Assembly (NCBI RefSeq): GCF_002902365.1
Contig: NZ_PPQC01000025.1
Coordinates: 96,369 to 160,368, forward strand
DNA: 64,000 bases
Origin: Staphylococcus cohnii subsp. cohnii
GTDB taxonomy: Bacteria; Bacillota; Bacilli; Staphylococcales; Staphylococcaceae
Direction of reading: 5' to 3'
The translations under genes were made by a program, and so were the position numbers. The first letter of the stretch is position 1; every line of letters begins with the position of its first letter. Below, in pieces: positions 20,326-30,746 of the stretch. Under the pieces are notes generated by a model. That model was not told where the DNA came from, searched no databases, and saw only the letters and a program-made list of their open reading frames with translations.

Positions 20326-22956
20326 TTATAGAGATTTAATGTAATCTTTAATGAAACGTAATGATTCTGTTATGTTTTCAGGTTGAGTGCCCCCACCTTG
20401 AGCCATATCTGGGCGGCCGCCACCTTTACCACCTACAATAGGTGCCATGTTTTTAATAATGTCACCAGCTTTTACACTGTCTGTTAATTCTTTTGGAACT
20501 GTAGCTACTAAAGATACTTTGCCATCTATGTTACTGATTAAAATTATAATAGCATCTTGCAACTTAGATTTAAAGTCATCCATTGTCTCACGAATCGCTT
20601 TTGCGTTTGCGACTTCAACTTCAGTTGCAAGTACTTTAAATCCATTAATATCTTCTACCTGATTTGTAATATCACCCATTTTCAATGTAGTGATTTCTTT
20701 ATTTCTTTGTTCAAGTTGCTTAGATAATTCTTTTTCATCCACTTGCATTTGGATAACCTTGTCTAAAACTTGATCATCTGATTTCACTTTAACTTGTGCT
20801 TTCACCGCATTAAATTGTTCTTGTATTGTTTCTAAATATAAAAATGCTGATTTTCCAGTAAATGCTTCTATACGTCTCACACCAGCACCTGTACCTGATT
20901 CGCTCACTATTTTAAACAAACCTATTTCAGAAGTATTATTAACATGGATACCTCCACATAATTCAATGGAGAATGGTGCCATATTGACAACTCGAACGAC
21001 GTCGCCATATTTTTCACCAAATAATGCCATCGCACCTAATTTTTTAGCTTCAGCAATAGGCATTTCTTGTATATTCACATCTATACTATTCCAAATTTCT
21101 TCATTAACTCTTCGCTCAACGTGATCTATTTCATCTTGAGTCAAAGGTCCGAAATGCGTGAAATCAAATCTTAATCTCTCCGCTTCAACAAGTGAACCTG
21201 CTTGATTAACATGATCTCCAAGTACTTCTTTTAATGCTGCATGTAATAAATGTGTTGCGCTGTGGTTCTTTTTAATATCTCTTCGTTCAACATGGTTTAC
21301 ACTAGCAAGCACTTCGTCATTCTTTTTAACAGTTCCAAATTGTATTTCACCTTTGTGTAAATTTTGTCCATTAGGTGCTTTGGTTACTTCAGTAACTTTG
21401 ATTTCGAACTGTTCATTACTTATTGTACCTTCATCTGCTACTTGTCCACCACTCACTGCATAAAATGGCGTTTCTTTTAAAATAAAATAAATGATTTCTC
21501 CAGCTTCGGCTTCGTTTACAAAATTTCCATTATAAATGATATCAGTAATAAACGTTTTTTGATCCATGACGTCATAACCTACAAATTGACTCTCTGTTGT
21601 TATTTTTTTCAATATGTCACTTTGTACTTGCATAGATTGAGAGTTTTGACGAGCTTGTCTAGCTCTATCACGTTGTTTTTGCATTTCATCTTCAAAAGTA
21701 TTCATATCAACAGAAAGGTTTTCTTGTGTTGCAATTTCTTCAGTAAGTTCGACTGGAAAACCATATGTGTCATATAATTTAAATGCATCCTTACCACTGA
21801 TTTCATTTGTCGTTGATTTTGCTTTTGCAATTAAATTATTTAATATCGCTAAACCTTCTTCCAGTGTTTCATGGAAACGTTCTTCTTCCGATTTGATCAC
21901 GCGTTTGATGAAATCAGCTTTTTCTTTAACGTTCGGATAATAAGGTTCCATTATATCTGCAACGATATCAACCAATTTATACATAAATGGTTCATTAATA
22001 TCTAATGATTGACTAAACCTTACAGCACGACGTAAAAGTCTACGCAATACATATCCTCGTCCTTCATTTGCTGGTAATGCACCATCAGCGATTGCAAATG
22101 AAATTGTGCGTATATGGTCAGAAATGACTTTAAATGCTACAACATAAGTATCTTTTTCAAGATACTTTTTACCTGAAACTTTTTCTACTTCATTAATGAT
22201 TGGCATAAACAAATCAGTTTCGTAGTTTGTACGAACATTTTGCGCTATAGATGCCATTCTTTCAAGCCCCATACCAGTATCAATATTTTTATTTGGTAAT
22301 GGTGTGTACGTATGATCTTTATTATGGTTAAATTCACTAAATACTAAATTCCAAACCTCTAAAAATCTTTCATTCTCACCACCTGGATACATTTCTTCTG
22401 CAGGATCATCTTGTCCAAATTGATCACCGCGGTCATAGAATATCTCAGTATTAGGGCCAGAAGGTCCTTCACCAATATCCCAGAAATTTCCTTCTATACG
22501 AATAATTCTACTCTCTTCTAAACCTATGTCTTCATTCCATATTTTATAGGCTTCTCTGTCCTCAGGATGTATCGTTACATACAATCGTTTTGGATCCATA
22601 GCCATCCATTTTTCATTCGTTAAAAATGCCCAAGCAAATTCAATAGCCTCTTTTTTAAAATAATCACCAATTGAAAAATTACCTAACATTTCAAAAAAGG
22701 TATGATGTCTAGCTGTAAAGCCAACATTCTCAATGTCATTAGTTCTTATAGCTTTTTGAGAATTAACAATACGAGGCTTTTTAGGTGTTTCTCGGCCATC
22801 AAAATATTTTTTTAATGTCGCAACACCAGAGTTAATCCATAGTAAAGAATCATCATCTATAGGTACTAATGGTGCAGAAGGTTCAACCATATGTCCTTGT
22901 TCAACAAAGTAATCAATAAAATTCTGTCTAATTTCACTTGCTTTTAAGTTTTTCAT
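20326..22956 (-). CDS. alaS: Alanyl-tRNA synthetase AlaS
   Basis: A full-length class II synthetase of 876 residues that charges tRNA-Ala. The N-terminal catalytic domain has the motif 2 region [18 protein letters not shown]. The editing domain has the HxxxH zinc site (HSATHLLH, about 560) and CGGIHV, and the C-terminal domain ends in the Gly-rich segment [16 protein letters not shown] good ribosome-binding site (GGAGG) precedes the ATG. Expression is governed by the T-box leader directly upstream. Confidence 0.97.
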   Translation of the reverse strand: MKNLKASEIRQNFIDYFVEQGHMVEPSAPLVPIDDDSLLWINSGVATLKKYFDGRETPKKPRIVNSQKAIRTNDIENVGFTARHHTFFEMLGNFSIGDYFKKEAIEFAWAFLTNEKWMAMDPKRLYVTIHPEDREAYKIWNEDIGLEESRIIRIEGNFWDIGEGPSGPNTEIFYDRGDQFGQDDPAEEMYPGGENERFLEVWNLVFSEFNHNKDHTYTPLPNKNIDTGMGLERMASIAQNVRTNYETDLFMPIINEVEKVSGKKYLEKDTYVVAFKVISDHIRTISFAIADGALPANEGRGYVLRRLLRRAVRFSQSLDINEPFMYKLVDIVADIMEPYYPNVKEKADFIKRVIKSEEERFHETLEEGLAILNNLIAKAKSTTNEISGKDAFKLYDTYGFPVELTEEIATQENLSVDMNTFEDEMQKQRDRARQARQNSQSMQVQSDILKKITTESQFVGYDVMDQKTFITDIIYNGNFVNEAEAGEIIYFILKETPFYAVSGGQVADEGTISNEQFEIKVTEVTKAPNGQNLHKGEIQFGTVKKNDEVLASVNHVERRDIKKNHSATHLLHAALKEVLGDHVNQAGSLVEAERLRFDFTHFGPLTQDEIDHVERRVNEEIWNSIDVNIQEMPIAEAKKLGAMALFGEKYGDVVRVVNMAPFSIELCGGIHVNNTSEIGLFKIVSESGTGAGVRRIEAFTGKSAFLYLETIQEQFNAVKAQVKVKSDDQVLDKVIQMQVDEKELSKQLEQRNKEITTLKMGDITNQVEDINGFKVLATEVEVANAKAIRETMDDFKSKLQDAIIILISNIDGKVSLVATVPKELTDSVKAGDIIKNMAPIVGGKGGGRPDMAQGGGTQPENITESLRFIKDYIKSL

Positions 22957-23009
22957 ACTTAAAATTCCTCCATCTCAACTCAAGTTATATCAGTTATTTG
23001 ATAAAAAAG

Positions 23010-23224
23010 AAAATAAAAAACGTCCATCCTATCAAAAGGGACGAACGTTTCGCGGTACCACCCTAGTTATAAGCATTAATAATGATTACTAATTTCGCTT
23101 ATCACTTTAAATAAGTATATTTATTATTTAACATAAAGTAGCTTTCAACTATGCTACCTGTACTTTTCACCAACCAGTACATCTCTTGTCGACTACCATA
23201 GTTTACTCATCTTTATGCACAATC
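23010..23224 (-). promoter_or_regulatory. T-box riboswitch of alaS
   Basis: The leader contains the invariant T-box AGGGTGGTACCGCG (23051-23064 on the complementary strand) followed by a terminator hairpin (CGTCC/GGACG) and a T-run at about 23015. Stem I is visible with the AGTA/GAA S-turn elements, and the specifier is GCT (Ala) at 23140-23142. Uncharged tRNA-Ala would pair with the T-box and stop termination. Confidence 0.93.
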
Positions 23225-23230
23225 AATTAT

Positions 23231-23259
23231 ATTGTATTTACTTTAACCTACGTTGTCAA
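23231..23259 (-). promoter_or_regulatory. Promoter of the alaS T-box transcript
   Basis: On the minus strand, -35 TTGACA (23254-23259) and -10 TACAAT (23231-23236) are separated by exactly 17 bases, placing the start near 23224. The -35 overlaps the stop codon of recD2. Confidence 0.85.
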
Positions 23260-25643
23260 TGTTCAACAAAATCATATGGTGAAATATCTCCCATATTAAT
23301 CATAGGATTAATTTTATATATATTTTCTTCTGTTAAAACAGTCGTCGAATCAAATGTATCATCAACTTCATCTTCATCATTTCGATCATCATTATTAAAA
23401 TACGTTTTTAAGAACGTACAAAGCTGTGTCATTCTCACTTGACCATTTGTATTTAAACCGATTTCGAAAGCTTGTGGGTCCCCCAGAAACACCAGTGATT
23501 GCTTAGCTCTTGTTAGTCCAGTATATAATATTGGTTTTTGCAGCATTCTAAAATATTGCTTAACCATAGGCATAATAACGATTGGAAATTCGGAACCTTG
23601 TGATTTGTGAATAGACGTACAATATGCATGTGTTAGTTCCAATAAATCTTGCCTTACAAAAGTAATTTCATTTCCGTCAAAATCAACGACAATCACATCT
23701 TTATTTAAGGCATTTTCTTTTGCCCAAAATATACCAACAACCACTCCAATATCACCATTAAATATATTATCACTTGGTCTATTTACTAGTTGTAGTACTT
23801 TATCTCCTTTTCTAAAGACAACATCCCCGAATTCAACTTCACGTGTTTCTTTCTCTTTAGGGTTTAAAATTGTTTGCAATACAGCATTTAATTTTTTTAT
23901 ACCCGCTGAACCTTTATACATCGGAGCTAATACTTGTATATCACTCATATCATAACCTTTATTTACAGCGCTTGAAACCACCTTTTCAACTACTGAAGGT
24001 ATTTGATCTGTTGAACAGTTGATAAAGTTACGATCGTGAAATCTTTGTGTAATATCGATAGGTTCACCCAATTTCATTCTATGTGCTAATTCTATGATAC
24101 TAGATCCATCTTGTTGTCGGTAAACTTCAGTTAGATTCACTCTGGGGATTACTTTAGAATCAATGAGATCTTTAAAAACCTGACCTGGGCCTACAGAAGG
24201 CAATTGGTCTTCATCACCTACTAATATGACTTGAGCATCTATTGGGACGGCACTAAGGAATTGATGAAATAACCAAGTGTCGACCATTGACATTTCATCT
24301 ATAATAATTAATTTCGCTGAAATCTCATTATCTAAAATATCCTCTGGTTGTGTGTCTTGGTTCCAACCTATTAACCGATGTATCGTCATAGCTTCCAAGC
24401 CCGTAGATTCTGCCAATCGTTTTGAAGCTCTACCTGTCGGGGCTGCTAATACAACTGGATAGTCATCATTTTGATAATCATCATAATCTAAAGATAAACC
24501 ATGTATTTCTGCATATAATTCAACAATACCTTTAATCACAGTTGTCTTTCCTGTTCCTGGTCCGCCAGTTAACAGCATAATTTTAGTATTGATTGCAGTT
24601 TGTAACGCATCTCTTTGAGAATTTGCATATGTAACCTGATTACGTTGTTCTATTTCACCAATTTCTAATTGTAATTCAGATTGTTCTATTTCTTTTAATT
24701 TATTCGTATATGTGTAATTACGATATAAGTTTTGAACACTTTTAAGTTCCGAATAATATAAACTAGGAATTGCTATTTCACTTTCTTGTTTTACTAATTT
24801 AGTATCTTCAACAAGGACTTGAATCATATTTTCTAACTGTTGATGTTCAATCACTTCATTAGGTGGTTGCGACAACATTTCTTGTGTCATTTCTAATACA
24901 GTTTGTGTCGGCAAGTATGTGTGACCTTGCTTAATGCATTCTTCTTCTAATACATACAATAAACCAGCTTTTAAACGCTCATCATCGTTATACTGAATAC
25001 CCACATTTCGTGCTAAAGTATCTGCTTTGTTAAAGCCGATACCTTTCACATCGTAAACCAATTGATAGGGTTTGTTTTCTACAATATTGAGTGTATCGCC
25101 TAAATAAACTTGATAGATTGCCATCGCGAGTTTAGGCCCAAACCCTAAATCATGTAATCGAATAATGATTTGCTCTGTTTCTTGATTACTCGCAATTTGT
25201 TCAGCGATTTGCTTTTGCTTTTTCTTTGGCAAACTAGGTACCTTTTCTAAAATAGATGAGTCATTTAAAATATCTGAAATTGCATTTTCTCCAAGTGTGT
25301 TTACAATATTTTGAGCTGTTTTTTTACCTATGCCTTTAAATAAATCACTAGATAAGTAGCTAATTATAGCTTCTTTTGTTTGAGGTAACTCTTTTTCAAA
25401 CGTTTCAGCCTTTAACTGTTTACCATATTTAGGATGTGAAACGACTTGTCCTTTAAAAGTATAAACATCGCCTTCAGCAATTTCTGGAAAAAACCCTACA
25501 ACTGTAGGCATAGAATCAAATTCTTCATTAGATTCTATCGTATCTACTTTTAAAACAGTATAAAAATTGTCTTTGTTTTGAAACAAGATAGCATCTACAG
25601 TACCTTTAATCATTGAATTATTAAATAATGTAGGGTTATCCAT
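23256..25643 (-). CDS. recD2: RecD2 family ATP-dependent DNA helicase
   Basis: A 5'-3' superfamily 1B helicase of the RecD2 (RecD without RecBC) type, about 795 residues. The N-terminal helix-hairpin-helix region (GIGKKTAQNIV, VPSLPKKKQKQ) is followed by Walker A GGPGTGKTT near residue 360, the DEMSM box, GDEDQLPSVGPG, and a C-terminal UvrD-like HAYCTSIHKSQGSEF. The start at 25643 (MDNPTLF) is chosen for its GAGGAGG nine bases upstream; the frame is open further into the TPR gene. It acts in replication fork and mismatch maintenance in Bacillus. Confidence 0.93.
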   Translation of the reverse strand: MDNPTLFNNSMIKGTVDAILFQNKDNFYTVLKVDTIESNEEFDSMPTVVGFFPEIAEGDVYTFKGQVVSHPKYGKQLKAETFEKELPQTKEAIISYLSSDLFKGIGKKTAQNIVNTLGENAISDILNDSSILEKVPSLPKKKQKQIAEQIASNQETEQIIIRLHDLGFGPKLAMAIYQVYLGDTLNIVENKPYQLVYDVKGIGFNKADTLARNVGIQYNDDERLKAGLLYVLEEECIKQGHTYLPTQTVLEMTQEMLSQPPNEVIEHQQLENMIQVLVEDTKLVKQESEIAIPSLYYSELKSVQNLYRNYTYTNKLKEIEQSELQLEIGEIEQRNQVTYANSQRDALQTAINTKIMLLTGGPGTGKTTVIKGIVELYAEIHGLSLDYDDYQNDDYPVVLAAPTGRASKRLAESTGLEAMTIHRLIGWNQDTQPEDILDNEISAKLIIIDEMSMVDTWLFHQFLSAVPIDAQVILVGDEDQLPSVGPGQVFKDLIDSKVIPRVNLTEVYRQQDGSSIIELAHRMKLGEPIDITQRFHDRNFINCSTDQIPSVVEKVVSSAVNKGYDMSDIQVLAPMYKGSAGIKKLNAVLQTILNPKEKETREVEFGDVVFRKGDKVLQLVNRPSDNIFNGDIGVVVGIFWAKENALNKDVIVVDFDGNEITFVRQDLLELTHAYCTSIHKSQGSEFPIVIMPMVKQYFRMLQKPILYTGLTRAKQSLVFLGDPQAFEIGLNTNGQVRMTQLCTFLKTYFNNDDRNDEDEVDDTFDSTTVLTEENIYKINPMINMGDISPYDFVEH

Positions 25644-25647
25644 GTAA

Positions 25648-26313
25648 TTACTCCTCCTCTGCAATTGATTTAAACGTTTTGATGGCATGTTGACTCATCA
25701 AATGTTCTGGGTTGATAGAAACTGCACGTTCAAAATATTCTATGGCGCTTTCAGTATCTTCAGTTAACATATAGGTTGCTAAACCTAAGTTATATAAAGC
25801 ATCCGTATGGGCTTCATCTAATGTGAGTACATACTTTAATTGTGAAACGGCTTGTTCATACATTTCTAAGTGGCACAACACTAGTCCATACTGAAATTGT
25901 ACTTCTACATCATTGCGATTATCCTTTTCAGCGGCAGTCATTAAAAAGGGAAGTGCTTCTGTAAAAGCTTCTAACTGGTTAAAAGACATACCAATCATGT
26001 AATTTGTATCTATTTCGTCCACTTTATATTGCAAGGCTTGTTGATATAATTTAACCGCTTCTTTATAACGTCCCTCATTGTAATAGACATTAGCTAAATT
26101 GTAATAAACAGCACCATTTTCTGGGTCGATGGTTAGTGCTTTCTGGAAAAATTTTTCTGCTTTATCTATTTCACCCGCTTCAGCTATTAAAATACCTGCA
26201 TTGATATAGTTTTCGACTTCATTCGGGTTTGCTTCTATATTTTCAAATAGTGCTGCTAAAGCTTGCTCAAAATTACCTTGTTTTATCAGCGTATAAATTT
26301 GTTCTTGATTCAT
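25648..26313 (-). CDS. Tetratricopeptide-repeat protein
   Basis: About 221 residues made of consecutive TPR units (for example AEKFFQKALTIDPENGAVYYNLANVYYNEGRY read in segments, and NLGLATYM), a scaffold for protein-protein contacts. Start at 26313 (MNQEQIYTL) because AGAGGG lies just upstream; the open frame extends 26 codons further through a terminator, which is not plausible coding. It lies 4 bases before recD2, as in other staphylococci; the partner is unknown. Confidence 0.9.
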   Translation of the reverse strand: MNQEQIYTLIKQGNFEQALAALFENIEANPNEVENYINAGILIAEAGEIDKAEKFFQKALTIDPENGAVYYNLANVYYNEGRYKEAVKLYQQALQYKVDEIDTNYMIGMSFNQLEAFTEALPFLMTAAEKDNRNDVEVQFQYGLVLCHLEMYEQAVSQLKYVLTLDEAHTDALYNLGLATYMLTEDTESAIEYFERAVSINPEHLMSQHAIKTFKSIAEEE

Positions 26314-26367
26314 GCTATCCCTCTCTCTCAACGTCTTATTATAACATTTAAGAATGAAAAAACAGTA

Positions 26368-26422
26368 AAAAAGGAGTAAGTGACAAATCAAAAATTTAAA
26401 TTTGATATTGTACGCTTACTCC
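26368..26422 (-). terminator. Terminator after mnmA
   Basis: GGAGTAAG (26373-26380) pairs with CTTACTCC (26415-26422), with inner pairing of the AT-rich loop, and is followed on the minus strand by six T. It separates the cysteine desulfurase-mnmA pair from the TPR-recD2 pair. Confidence 0.8.
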
Positions 26423-26510
26423 TCAAAACATGTTCATCTATAAAACTTTATATTTAATTAACAATAAATCATTGTTATTTACTATTTGCCAAGATAATTA
26501 ATTTATTTGT

Positions 26511-27623
<1,113 letters not shown>

Positions 27624-28775
27624 CTAAACTTCCTCCTTGAATTTATGATAAATTTTGTGAATTTCAGTAACTAAATATTTTATTTCTTGTTCGGTCGTTT
27701 GTTCATTAAAGCTAAATCGTACAGAATGATTTGCTCTTGTATCATCACCATACATTGCCAATAAAACATGTGAAGGCGATGTGGAACCTGCAGTACATGC
27801 TGAACCAGAAGCTACATATATATTGGCTAAATCTAGCAAGGTTAACATGGTTTCTACATCAATAAATGGAAAATACAAATTAACGATGTGACCTGTAGTG
27901 TCTGTCATTGAGCCGTTTAACTCAAAAGGAACTGATCGTTCTTGTAATGAAACAAGAAATTGATTTTTCAAATTCATCAAATGGACATTGTTTTCATCTC
28001 TATACTGATTTGCTAGTTTTAAAGCTTCAGACAACCCTACAATTTGGGGAACATTTTCTGTACCTGCTCTTCTTTTCACTTCTTGTTCTCCACCTAATTG
28101 TGGAAACTTGACGGTTGTACCTGTTTTTATTAGTAAAACTCCGATACCTTTTGGCCCGCCAAATTTATGTGCTGTAATACTCATTGCATCGATATCAAAT
28201 TCATGAAAATCTATGTCTAAGTGGCCGATTGCTTGTACCGCATCTACATGAAATATGGCATTTGAATGACTTACAATTTCATCAATATCATACATTGGTT
28301 GTACTGTACCAATTTCATTATTAACAAACATGATTGAAACGAGTATCGTCTCATCAGTTAATGCACTTTTTAATTGTTCTAACGATATCAAGCCTTCCAC
28401 ATCTACATCAAGGTATGTTACATCAAAACCTTCTTTTTCTAATTGTTCAAAAACATGGAGTACTGAATGATGTTCTATTTTAGTTGTAATAATATGCTTG
28501 CCTTTATCTTGATTTGCATACGCAATACCTTTAATCGCTGTATTATTAGATTCTGTTGCTCCACTTGTAAAGATTACTTCACTCGGCTTAGCATTGAGTT
28601 GCTTTGCTACGAAACGACGAGACTCATCTAAATATTTACGTGCATCTCTACCTATACTATGAATAGAGGACGGATTACCGTAATGCGTTGTATAGACTTC
28701 CATCATTTTATCTATTACTTGCTGTTTAACTGGCGTTGTAGCAGCGTAATCTGCATATACTTCCATGTTTGACAC
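27624..28775 (-). CDS. Cysteine desulfurase (YrvO/IscS type) for tRNA thiolation
   Basis: A PLP enzyme of 383 residues that moves sulfur from cysteine to MnmA. The PLP lysine is in SITAHKFGGPKGIG and the catalytic cysteine in ASGSACTAGS. VIFTSGATESNN is the cofactor-binding segment. Coupling to mnmA argues for the dedicated YrvO role rather than general Fe-S assembly. Confidence 0.94.
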   Translation of the reverse strand: MSNMEVYADYAATTPVKQQVIDKMMEVYTTHYGNPSSIHSIGRDARKYLDESRRFVAKQLNAKPSEVIFTSGATESNNTAIKGIAYANQDKGKHIITTKIEHHSVLHVFEQLEKEGFDVTYLDVDVEGLISLEQLKSALTDETILVSIMFVNNEIGTVQPMYDIDEIVSHSNAIFHVDAVQAIGHLDIDFHEFDIDAMSITAHKFGGPKGIGVLLIKTGTTVKFPQLGGEQEVKRRAGTENVPQIVGLSEALKLANQYRDENNVHLMNLKNQFLVSLQERSVPFELNGSMTDTTGHIVNLYFPFIDVETMLTLLDLANIYVASGSACTAGSTSPSHVLLAMYGDDTRANHSVRFSFNEQTTEQEIKYLVTEIHKIYHKFKEEV

Positions 28776-28826
28776 TCCTTACAAATTTATCAATGTTCCA
28801 ATGATAGCACCATCTATTTAAATTTT

Positions 28827-30458
28827 CTAGTTGTCTGTTTCAAAATGTCCATTTTCATCTATCATTTCATATTCATCTAACAATGCTAATGTTTCGTCTA
28901 CATTTGATTTTGTCATATGATTTAACGTTAAGTTGTATAATTTTTTATCTTTGATTTCCCAGTGTGTCGCTTTAAATCTAGATTGAAAATACGCATCATG
29001 TGTTACAACTAATACTTGACCGTTAAAACTTTTTATCATATTTAAAATTAAGTCCTGAGTTGAAATATCAAAGTAATTAGTTGGCTCATCTAAAATTAAT
29101 AAATTGGCGCCAGAGAAATACAGTAGTACAAATTGAAATCTACTTTTCTCGCCCATAGATAATTGACCAATTGGTTCATTAATTTTTTCTTCATTAAAAC
29201 CAAATGAAGCTAAAATAGTTTGTGCCTCACTTCGTAATATTTTATTTGTAGTTAATAGCATGGAAAGTGGAGATTCTGCTTCATTTAAGTTTTTGTTTGT
29301 CTGATCAAAATATCCAATTTTTAGTGAAGGCGTGATTTTTATATTTCCTTGATTTGGAAGTATCTTTTGTCTGATCATTGCAATTAAAAGTGATTTACCA
29401 CTCCCATTTAGCCCAGTAATTAAAATATTTTCTTTTTGTTTCATTTCAAAATGAGCATGTTCAAATATATGATGTTCATTTATAGCAACATTGAAGTCTT
29501 CAAAATGAATTAAAAAGCGTTTGCGTAAACGATCTTGATGATTAAAGTGATAATGTTTTTGTTCATTATCTGGCTGATTTATCGTCTTCTCATTTAATTT
29601 TTCGGTCATTTGTTTTTCTTTTACTTTAGCCTTTTGAGCTAACTTACTGAGCTTCTTCTGCTCAATAGGGCTACGGACACTTGCTTTTTGTTGTGCTGAA
29701 TGATGCCATGTTTGGATTCGTTGTATCGTGCGATTAAGTTCTGCTATTTCTTTTTGTTGCTTTTCGTACATATTTTGTTGTGTTTGTAACGTTAAATCTT
29801 TAATTTCACGGTACTTGGAATAATTACCATGATATTTATTCGTTTTTTCAGATGTTACTTCAATGACATGCGTCGCTGTTTGATCGATAAAATCACGCTG
29901 GTGTGATACATAAACAATCGTACGTTTTGATTTTTGAATTTTTCTAATCAGTTGTTCCAACATTTCTATATCTAAATGATTCGTGGGTTCATCCAGTAAG
30001 ATCAATGGTTTGTTTGACATGAATGCTTTTAATAATGCCAGTCGTGTTTGTTGACCACCACTTAAATCTTGAATTTGTTTTTCTAAATCTTTTTCTGTTA
30101 AATTCATTTGATTCGCTTGCGTAATAATACTTTGTTCGAATTCGTAACCATTTAATGCACTATAATTAGCAATATACTTATAATTACTTTTAATCTTCTG
30201 TTTTATCTGCAGCAATTCAGGATTTATAGCCATTACATAGTCTATTCCTGTTAAGTGTTCATAAACAGACATATTTTGATGCATTAAATAAGCTTCATCT
30301 TGATATTTCATCTTTATTGCTTCTAACAATGTTGTTTTCCCTACGCCATTGTTACCAATCACTGCAACATGTTCGCCCTTATCAATTTGAATTTCTACAG
30401 AGTTAATTAATTTTTTACCAAATTTTTCAAATGGCTTTTGAACATAATAAAAAGACAT
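28827..30458 (-). CDS. ABC-F ATPase, antibiotic-resistance (ribosomal protection) type
   Basis: A soluble protein of 543 residues with two ABC domains and no membrane segments. Walker A motifs are GNNGVGKTT and GLNGSGKS, signatures are LSGGQQTRL and LSMGEKSRF, and Walker B motifs with catalytic Glu are LLDEPTNHLD and ILDEPTNYFD. A long basic, Gln-rich interdomain linker (about 235-315) is the part that reaches into the ribosome. This layout fits ARE-type ABC-F proteins such as the Vga, Sal and Msr groups; which group, and which drug, I cannot decide. Start at 30458 is chosen for AAGAGGG upstream. The regulated-looking leader supports an inducible resistance role (inference). Confidence 0.88.
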   Translation of the reverse strand: MSFYYVQKPFEKFGKKLINSVEIQIDKGEHVAVIGNNGVGKTTLLEAIKMKYQDEAYLMHQNMSVYEHLTGIDYVMAINPELLQIKQKIKSNYKYIANYSALNGYEFEQSIITQANQMNLTEKDLEKQIQDLSGGQQTRLALLKAFMSNKPLILLDEPTNHLDIEMLEQLIRKIQKSKRTIVYVSHQRDFIDQTATHVIEVTSEKTNKYHGNYSKYREIKDLTLQTQQNMYEKQQKEIAELNRTIQRIQTWHHSAQQKASVRSPIEQKKLSKLAQKAKVKEKQMTEKLNEKTINQPDNEQKHYHFNHQDRLRKRFLIHFEDFNVAINEHHIFEHAHFEMKQKENILITGLNGSGKSLLIAMIRQKILPNQGNIKITPSLKIGYFDQTNKNLNEAESPLSMLLTTNKILRSEAQTILASFGFNEEKINEPIGQLSMGEKSRFQFVLLYFSGANLLILDEPTNYFDISTQDLILNMIKSFNGQVLVVTHDAYFQSRFKATHWEIKDKKLYNLTLNHMTKSNVDETLALLDEYEMIDENGHFETDN

Positions 30459-30653
30459 ACCAATTCCCTCTTTCTCAAGAGATACGATATGCCTTAACCA
30501 TCCGAACATTATATATGTTAGGTATTTTCCTGATCACTTTTTATTAAGACATAATCGTATCCCATATATTACTTTTTGATTAAATAAACTGTTTTGATTG
30601 TTCTTATGAGATATATCCATTGTCTTAATAAGACCACCTAACTTTTTTTAATT
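30459..30653 (-). promoter_or_regulatory. Structured leader of the ABC-F gene with pairing segments
   Basis: The predicted mRNA leader is about 195 nt. Segment A (30622-30642) pairs with segment B (GTTAGGT at 30517-30523 and TATTAAGAC at 30542-30550). Segment C (30554-30561) pairs perfectly over 8 bases with segment D (30481-30488), just ahead of the ABC-F Shine-Dalgarno (30466-30474). A-B and C-D cross each other and so cannot form together. No U-tract terminator is seen, so control would be translational. Confidence 0.6.
30534..30620 (-). CDS. Possible 28-residue leader peptide of the ABC-F gene
   Basis: An upstream ORF starts with ATG at 30620 (MDISHKNNQN...) and ends at a TGA at 30534. 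AGGTGG lies 13 bases upstream, longer than ideal spacing. The ORF runs across pairing segment C and part of segment B, the layout of antibiotic-responsive leaders where a stalled ribosome changes RNA folding. Translation is not proven. Confidence 0.45.
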   Translation of the reverse strand: MDISHKNNQNSLFNQKVIYGIRLCLNKK

Positions 30654-30659
30654 TCATAC

Positions 30660-30688
30660 AGTATAACAGTGAGCAATTTCTTACGCAA
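30660..30688 (-). promoter_or_regulatory. Promoter of the ABC-F gene
   Basis: On the minus strand -35 TTGCGT (30683-30688) and -10 TATACT (30660-30665) are 17 bases apart, giving a start near 30653. The -35 overlaps the -35 region of the divergent flavin monooxygenase promoter. Confidence 0.75.
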
Positions 30689-30710
30689 GTTTTATTTAGA
30701 CTGTTATACT
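30681..30710 (+). promoter_or_regulatory. Promoter of the flavin monooxygenase gene
   Basis: -10 TATACT is at 30705-30710. The -35 at 17-18 bases is poor (TTACGC or TACGCA, 30681-30687), so activity may need an activator. It overlaps the minus-strand promoter. A strong ribosome-binding site (AAGGAGG) precedes the ATG at 30747. Confidence 0.6.
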
Positions 30711-30746
30711 GCAATATATTAATATATTTAAGGAGGACATCGTGTA

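Larger units (their letters stand above)
30659..30711. repeat. 12-bp inverted repeats carrying both -10 elements
   Basis: CAGTATAACAGT at 30659-30670 and its exact complement ACTGTTATACTG at 30700-30711 flank a 29-base centre. Each arm contains the -10 of one of two divergent promoters, so the arms could be operators for a shared regulator or a symmetrical promoter duplication. Confidence 0.7.

Noticed and set aside
30459..30509. ABC-F start at the in-frame ATG at 30509
   Set aside because: It has no ribosome-binding site at proper distance, while the ATG at 30458 has AAGAGGG upstream and gives the usual family N-terminus.
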